8,955 bases of DNA from Phycisphaerae bacterium (lineage in GTDB: Bacteria > Planctomycetota > Phycisphaerae > UBA1845 > UTPLA1), in NCBI GenBank assembly GCA_029259995.1, contig JAJDEC010000559.1:1-8955 (forward strand). Direction: 5' to 3'. The position numbers and the translations under genes were made by a program. Within the stretch, counting starts at the first letter, position 1. Every line of letters begins with the position of its first letter. The notes under the pieces were generated by a model, which saw nothing but the letters and a program-made list of their open reading frames with translations, searched no databases and was not told the origin of the DNA. Positions 5,317 through 8,955 of this stretch are shown here, in pieces.

Positions 5317-8307
5317 TTATCGCAGGCTCAGGCCGACGGATTCGGCGAGCCCTGTGTAGCGCTTGGACCCGAGTCCGAAGTTCGGAGCGCCTTCCGGCCA
5401 GATGCTCAGGTTGATTCCGAGATCGTCGAGCGGCCGATCCACATCGAAGGCGAGGGCTGTATACCATCTCGGCCATTTTCGAATGTAGATCACCTGCGTC
5501 GCGACGTTTCGGCCTTCCTGCAGGTCGTAGGTTTCGCGGAATGCGAGTGTGTGCTTCTCAGAGAGCTTGTAGTTGCTTCCAAAGACGCCGATGCTGTTGT
5601 CCGTATCGTGGATGTAGCGATAGCCGGCGAACCAGGACAGCCGCGGCTCGCGTTCGACGGCGATCGAGATATTGCTCGTTCCCATCTGGTTTCGATTGAC
5701 GTCGTAAACGCCGTCGTAAATGACAGCCGTCGAGTCGCTGATCTGCCAGTTGAAGAACGCGCGGACAAAGTTCGAGGTGATGCTGTCTTCCGGTCGCGCG
5801 TTGATGAAGTCGCCGTGCGTGTTTTCCGTCTCCGTCGAATTGGAGAAGAAGCCTGCTTCCAGGTCGAACGTGATCCAGTCCACTGTGCGCTGTTCGCCCG
5901 GCAGTCCGCGTTTCGTCTGCCATTTCTGTCGCAATCCGAGCATGACGCCGCTCGCATCGTCCACATCTTCCACACCGGGATCGAAGGGCGAGAGCGTTTC
6001 GGGATCGCGATTGTGGGCTGCACCAAATGCGTTGAAATCTCCCTTGATGACGTGGCGCAATCGATGGACGTCAAAGAGATCCGATTCGACATCGTCATAG
6101 ACGCGGCTGGCGATCACGTTGCCCTGAAGGCCGCCCGTGATCATGGCGCGTTGAATACCGCCGCCGCCGTAATGGCTCGGCGAATCATCCCACGCCGTGC
6201 CGCGCGCTGCGATGTAGGGCGTCAGCTTGAGCGGGCCGACATCGGGCAGCGGCAGTTGCAGTTCCTGTCTCGAATCGCCGCGCATGACGGATCCTGTGCT
6301 GCCCGTGTTGTCCCATCGTTCCTGGCCGTTTGAGAAGCGGCGCTCGTCGTGGCGATAGCGAACGACGCCGGCGCGATTGTCGCTGTACCACGTGGCGTAT
6401 TCTCCGACCGGCTCGCCGACGACGCTGAATCGATTGTCCGGCAAACGCTCAGTTTCCGTCTGGAATTCGTTGATCCGCCAGTTGGTGGTAATCGAATACT
6501 GCCAATTCTCGCGACGCTTGAGCAATCGAGCGAGCGTTTCGTTTGTCTTGCCGTTCTCGAATTCGTTTCGCTCGAATGATTCGAGGAAATTGTCGTCGCT
6601 CAGGTATCCGTTCTCCAGCGTAAGTTCCCAGCCCTGCGGCAGGAAGTGGCGATCGCGGAAAAGCAGCCGACCGCGATTGTCCGTGTCCGGCTGCAAGTTG
6701 TTGCGAATTCCGCCTAGATCATCCTGGCCGTCGTCGCGAATGTAGTAGGAACGGATCAGGCCGTAGTAATTGTCCCGTTGGTAATCGACGTCGATGCCCA
6801 TCGCCGGTCCGCGATTCGAGAAATAGTCGAGCCGGAGCGTGGCGTCGTATCCTTCAGGCTCCTGAAGGCCGAGCAGATTGAACAGGTACCATTCGGTTTC
6901 GATGCCGGCGCCGAATTCGCTGTTGTATCCCGACTTGGCGCGCTTGAAGGCCTGCGTGTCTTCGGAGAAAGATCCGCTGGAATAGGGCCAATAGGCGAGC
7001 GGTTTTCCATCGACTCGCAGCGTCGTGTGTTCGGCGTCGTAGGTGCCCGCCTGGATTCCAACGACATCGCCGCGTTCGTCTCGAGGCGTGATGTCCTGAA
7101 AGACGACTTTGCTCGTATGGAGCGACACGTGGGGCGTGTGAAACTCACTGGTCGTCAGTTCGGCATCCGTCGCTTCGTAAGTGCGCGCATCCAGCTGACG
7201 GATTTCGGCTGCACGAACATAGATTGGAAGATCCCGTTTCGGGGCGACGGCCCGCGTCACGGCATCCAGGATCAGCGCCTTTTCATTGTCAAAGTCGTAA
7301 TAGAGTCGCGGAGCCCGAATCATCCGATCGCCGCGCATCAGCACGACGTCGCCTTCCAGGTAAACGGCGGAGACGAATTCCTGGATCGAATCCTGCTGCG
7401 ATTTGCGACTCTCCAGCGTGGGTTCATCGGCCGGTGACACAGGTTCGAGCGGCTCATCAATATCGACCCGCCTGGGTCGCTTACCGCGATTGGCGCGGGA
7501 TTCATCGACGAAGCCGGGGATTTGCGAACCGACGGCGTCCTCGTGCAGAAACAACACGGCCGAGTCGGCTCGGATTTCGATGTAGTCTCCGCTCTTTGTC
7601 GGGGATCCTTGTGCGACGTACACATTTCCAATGGCCAGGACGACGGACGCCCCGTCATGCGGCTCGTTGTACGTCTCGTCCGCCTGGTATACGACGCGTT
7701 TCTTGACTTTGGGGCGTTGGGACAGGATTTGTTCGACGGTGGGACTGATCTGGATCGGACCGGTCGCGACATCCGCCTTTGGTGCAGGCTCGACGTCAAG
7801 CACCAGTCGAGCCCGGCTGGCTTCCGAATACACGTCGCTCTCGGAATCTCGCTGCTTGGAATGGCTGTCAATGCTGAGGACGGGCTTGCCGAAGGTTCGC
7901 AAGGTGACGATCAGTGCGGGACCGGATTCGACCGTTCCGCCGGGCTGAATGATCTGAGCGCCCTGCCAGAGGAAGACGTCGGCATCCAGATAGATCTTGT
8001 CCTGAATCTTGACACGGCGGAACCAAACGACGGCGTCGCGAGACGTCAGCTGGTATTCGCCCATCCGGGCTGTGAAATTCCCGAGAACCTCGATCACCTG
8101 TTCGCCGTCCGAATTCCACAGATACGCGAACTTTCCAAACAGCTCGAGGTCGAAATCGGAAATCCCGGGGGGAAGCAGCGGTTGCACCGCGTCAATGTCG
8201 CTGGTGTTGCCTGCGGATTGTGCGGAAATGGGCGCAACGCTCGCCGCGCTTGCGACAAGAAGCGCAAGGGCTACGGCGAATGCGGAATTCCGTTTTGTCC
8301 GCCTCAT
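5317..8307 (-). CDS. lptD: LPS assembly outer-membrane protein LptD (OstA/Imp family)
   Basis: LptD forms, with lipoprotein LptE, the outer-membrane translocon that receives LPS through the periplasmic Lpt bridge and inserts it in the outer leaflet. Counting from the ATG, this protein has 996 residues, longer than the 784-residue E. coli protein. A signal peptide covers about residues 1-29: basic RRTKR, a hydrophobic core, and likely cleavage after PISA. The periplasmic part contains three OstA/LptA-like units, with cores GNFTARMGEYQLTSRDA (near 76-92), GNVYVAQGSPTKSGDYIEI (near 227-245) and GDVVLMRGDRMIRAPRLYY (near 319-337). An Arg/Asp/Glu/Pro-rich linker lies near 268-308. The family junction motif appears as DGKPLAYWPYSSGSF (near 433-447). 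The rest is rich in alternating aromatic and polar residues, as in a beta-barrel, including LDYFSNRGPAMGIDVDY. The chain contains no cysteine. A GTG start at 8319 would add four residues (MTPT). ATG 8307 is preferred because it gives a more typical signal peptide; neither start has a Shine-Dalgarno site. A consensus promoter lies upstream. Confidence 0.9.
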   Translation of the reverse strand: MRRTKRNSAFAVALALLVASAASVAPISAQSAGNTSDIDAVQPLLPPGISDFDLELFGKFAYLWNSDGEQVIEVLGNFTARMGEYQLTSRDAVVWFRRVKIQDKIYLDADVFLWQGAQIIQPGGTVESGPALIVTLRTFGKPVLSIDSHSKQRDSESDVYSEASRARLVLDVEPAPKADVATGPIQISPTVEQILSQRPKVKKRVVYQADETYNEPHDGASVVLAIGNVYVAQGSPTKSGDYIEIRADSAVLFLHEDAVGSQIPGFVDESRANRGKRPRRVDIDEPLEPVSPADEPTLESRKSQQDSIQEFVSAVYLEGDVVLMRGDRMIRAPRLYYDFDNEKALILDAVTRAVAPKRDLPIYVRAAEIRQLDARTYEATDAELTTSEFHTPHVSLHTSKVVFQDITPRDERGDVVGIQAGTYDAEHTTLRVDGKPLAYWPYSSGSFSEDTQAFKRAKSGYNSEFGAGIETEWYLFNLLGLQEPEGYDATLRLDYFSNRGPAMGIDVDYQRDNYYGLIRSYYIRDDGQDDLGGIRNNLQPDTDNRGRLLFRDRHFLPQGWELTLENGYLSDDNFLESFERNEFENGKTNETLARLLKRRENWQYSITTNWRINEFQTETERLPDNRFSVVGEPVGEYATWYSDNRAGVVRYRHDERRFSNGQERWDNTGSTGSVMRGDSRQELQLPLPDVGPLKLTPYIAARGTAWDDSPSHYGGGGIQRAMITGGLQGNVIASRVYDDVESDLFDVHRLRHVIKGDFNAFGAAHNRDPETLSPFDPGVEDVDDASGVMLGLRQKWQTKRGLPGEQRTVDWITFDLEAGFFSNSTETENTHGDFINARPEDSITSNFVRAFFNWQISDSTAVIYDGVYDVNRNQMGTSNISIAVEREPRLSWFAGYRYIHDTDNSIGVFGSNYKLSEKHTLAFRETYDLQEGRNVATQVIYIRKWPRWYTALAFDVDRPLDDLGINLSIWPEGAPNFGLGSKRYTGLAESVGLSLR

Positions 8308-8389
8308 TGTTGGAGTCACGCCGGCGATCGTTGAAGGTCAGGCGCGTGCATTGGCCGATCCATGGCGTCCGCGCTACCGTGCGGGGCGG

Positions 8390-8417
8390 ATTATAGAATC
8401 GCAGAAGGGGGTGTCAA
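8390..8417 (-). promoter_or_regulatory. Consensus sigma-70 promoter of lptD
   Basis: On the minus strand, TTGACA (8417-8412) is followed by a 16-base spacer and TATAAT (8395-8390). Both hexamers match the housekeeping sigma-70 consensus exactly. Transcription would be expected to begin near 8383, leaving a leader of about 75 bases before the lptD ATG at 8307. The spacer is one base shorter than the 17-base optimum. An exact match is unusual in natural promoters and suggests strong constitutive expression; activity itself is inferred. Confidence 0.85.
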
Positions 8418-8497
8418 ACAGACAGGCGGAATCCGACGACGAAGGTCGTGGGGTCCCTTTCAATATTGATAGTGCGGATGACGTCATTCGGTCGATT

Positions 8498-8530
8498 CCG
8501 CGTCGCTGTGTGAATTCCACAGAAACGCGG
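8498..8530. repeat. Large imperfect stem-loop in the lptD upstream region
   Basis: CCGCGT (8498-8503) pairs with ACGCGG (8525-8530). Inside that, CTGTG (8506-8510) pairs with CACAG (8518-8522). A symmetric 2x2 internal loop separates the stems and a 7-base loop, TGAATTC, closes the hairpin. Eleven base pairs in 33 bases in non-coding DNA is more than expected for background. It could be an RNA hairpin, a protein-binding palindrome or a degenerate repeat unit. It lies upstream of both flanking genes' starts and about 80 bases beyond the lptD -35 box. Confidence 0.6.
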
Positions 8531-8617
8531 GTTGCGGGTCATGGCGATGACCGTGGATTCTGCAATTCGCTGAAACCATCGTTGCATCACTGTCAATGGC
8601 CTGCCGACCTGGAGATT

Positions 8618-8636
8618 CCGCGCAGGAATTGCGCGG
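8618..8636. repeat. Perfect 7-base inverted repeat with paired GCGC boxes
   Basis: CCGCGCA (8618-8624) and TGCGCGG (8630-8636) flank a 5-base spacer GGAAT. An alternative, mutually exclusive pairing is ATTCC (8615-8619) with GGAAT (8625-8629). The GCGC cores at 8620-8623 and 8631-8634 are 11 bases apart, about one helical turn. This architecture recurs at 8681-8697. Confidence 0.55.
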
Positions 8637-8680
8637 CAACGATTCGCCAGAATGATCGCGTCGATTCCAACAGCACGGAG

Positions 8681-8697
8681 TGCGCACAAATTGCGCA
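8681..8697. repeat. Second paired TGCGCA inverted repeat, operator-like
   Basis: TGCGCA occurs at 8681-8686 and 8692-8697 with a 5-base spacer CAAAT. The boxes are parts of longer perfect palindromes, GTGCGCAC (8680-8687) and ATTGCGCAAT (8690-8699), whose centres are 11 bases apart. It shares the core GCGCA-N5-TGCGC, with AAT before the second arm, with the element at 8618-8636. It sits about 120 bases before the right-edge gene, so it could be a regulator site for that gene, but no regulator is visible. Confidence 0.5.
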
Positions 8698-8750
8698 ATC
8701 TCAATGGATTTTCGAAGTCCGAGTTTTTTTGAGTTAAACCGGTTCCCGGC

Positions 8751-8783
8751 CACTCCGATAAGGCCTCTGTCGATCTCGGAGTG
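8751..8783. repeat. 8-base inverted repeat before the right-edge gene
   Basis: CACTCCGA (8751-8758) and TCGGAGTG (8776-8783) are perfect inverted copies with a 17-base loop containing AGGCCT. The second arm ends 36 bases before the ATG at 8820. If transcription starts upstream it would form a hairpin in the 5' untranslated region; otherwise it could be an operator. Which of these applies cannot be told from sequence. Confidence 0.45.
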
Positions 8784-8819
8784 CCGCCACAGGACGTTGG
8801 CAGTTCGAGGGATGAAATC

Positions 8820-8955
8820 ATGCGATGGAGTAACGTCATTATTTTCGATCCGACAATCTTGAGACGAGACATCCGCACGCGGCCGCGTCGATGCATGGCC
8901 GCGTTTTGTGCGGCCATCGTCGGGCTCGGCAGTCTCGGATGCAATCCGGTACCGA
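8820..8955 (+). CDS. Probable lipoprotein precursor, N-terminal 45 residues only (cut by window edge)
   Basis: The ATG at 8820 follows GAGGGA (8807-8812) by 7 bases and opens a frame that reaches the window edge. The visible chain has a long basic n-region (residues 1-25, including RRDIRTRPRR). A hydrophobic stretch, residues 26-39, begins MAAFCAAIVGLG and leads into SLGC, with Cys41 followed by Asn. This looks like a bacterial lipoprotein signal, but the -3 residue is Ser rather than the usual Leu, so a general secretion signal is also possible. An internal ATG at 8895 would give a shorter, more standard signal but lacks a clear ribosome binding site. The mature protein is outside the window, so its function cannot be assigned. 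Divergence from lptD makes an envelope role plausible, but this is inference only. Confidence 0.6.
   Translation, partial: MRWSNVIIFDPTILRRDIRTRPRRCMAAFCAAIVGLGSLGCNPVP

Larger units (their letters stand above)
8418..8819. other. Non-coding divergent region rich in inverted repeats
   Basis: About 400 bases lie between the lptD promoter and the start of the right-edge gene, and no convincing gene is present on either strand. The stretch holds a 10-base palindrome ATGACGTCAT (8478-8487), CAATATTG (8461-8468), and the four inverted repeats listed separately. A run of seven T lies at 8724-8730 on the plus strand, but no strong hairpin sits immediately before it. I cannot find a good promoter for the rightward gene; GATAAG near 8756-8761 is at best a weak -10 candidate. 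Reading frames crossing this region have no recognisable protein features. Confidence 0.6.

Noticed and set aside
5305..6333. Plus-strand open frame (342 residues) opposite lptD
   Set aside because: It is a codon-aligned shadow of the lptD barrel region, with no recognisable domain.
8283..8292. Palindrome CGGAATTCCG in the lptD signal-peptide region
   Set aside because: It lies within well-supported coding sequence and is explained by codon choice; there is no reason to call it a regulatory site.
8681..8730. Intrinsic terminator formed by the TGCGCA repeat and the T-run at 8724-8730
   Set aside because: The T-run lies 26 bases after the hairpin, too far for an intrinsic terminator, and no gene on the plus strand ends just upstream.
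8680..8862. Plus-strand frame of 60 residues overlapping the lipoprotein start
   Set aside because: It overlaps the frame at 8820, which has a good ribosome binding site and a signal sequence. This one has neither.
8414..8944. Minus-strand open frame (176 residues) in the non-coding region and over the lipoprotein gene
   Set aside because: It has no domain, no ribosome binding site that I can see and Cys/Arg/Thr-rich noise composition. It covers the inverted repeats and overlaps the better-supported lipoprotein start.

Overview
This is a moderately GC-rich bacterial chromosomal window with three complete genes and two genes cut by the window edges. The combination of genes suggests a diderm, LPS-bearing bacterium, most plausibly of the Planctomycetota/Phycisphaerae type. 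These are an archaeal-type DNA topoisomerase VI B subunit, a long LptD-like LPS assembly protein, large TPR proteins and a long-leader lipoprotein. That placement is an inference from gene content and codon style. No rRNA or other phylogenetic marker is present.

Layout. Positions 1-1916 (minus) hold topoisomerase VI subunit B, with its C-terminal end cut by the left edge. A 370-base divergent gap (1917-2286) separates it from two tandem TPR genes on the plus strand (2287-3570 and 3582-5267), 11 bases apart and almost certainly one operon. A 49-base gap separates these from the convergent lptD gene (5317-8307, minus). Its promoter, at 8390-8417, matches the sigma-70 consensus hexamers exactly. 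A gene-free stretch (8418-8819) rich in inverted repeats follows. A plus-strand gene begins at 8820, encodes a probable lipoprotein precursor, and runs off the right edge.

How the genes relate. Top6B would pair with a Top6A (Spo11-like) subunit, which often sits next to it and could lie beyond the left edge. LptD is the outer-membrane translocon that inserts LPS and normally needs the lipoprotein LptE. The truncated lipoprotein at the right edge diverges from lptD, but nothing visible identifies it as LptE. The two TPR proteins share a C-terminal module and probably arose by duplication; their partner is unknown.

I found no mobile element, CRISPR array, tRNA or rRNA, and no obvious defence system. 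The most unusual items are the bacterial Top6B with a lysine-rich N-terminal tail, the cysteine-free LptD, the paired TPR proteins with a shared array break, and the cluster of related inverted repeats between lptD and the lipoprotein gene. All long antisense reading frames in the window are codon-aligned shadows of these genes.
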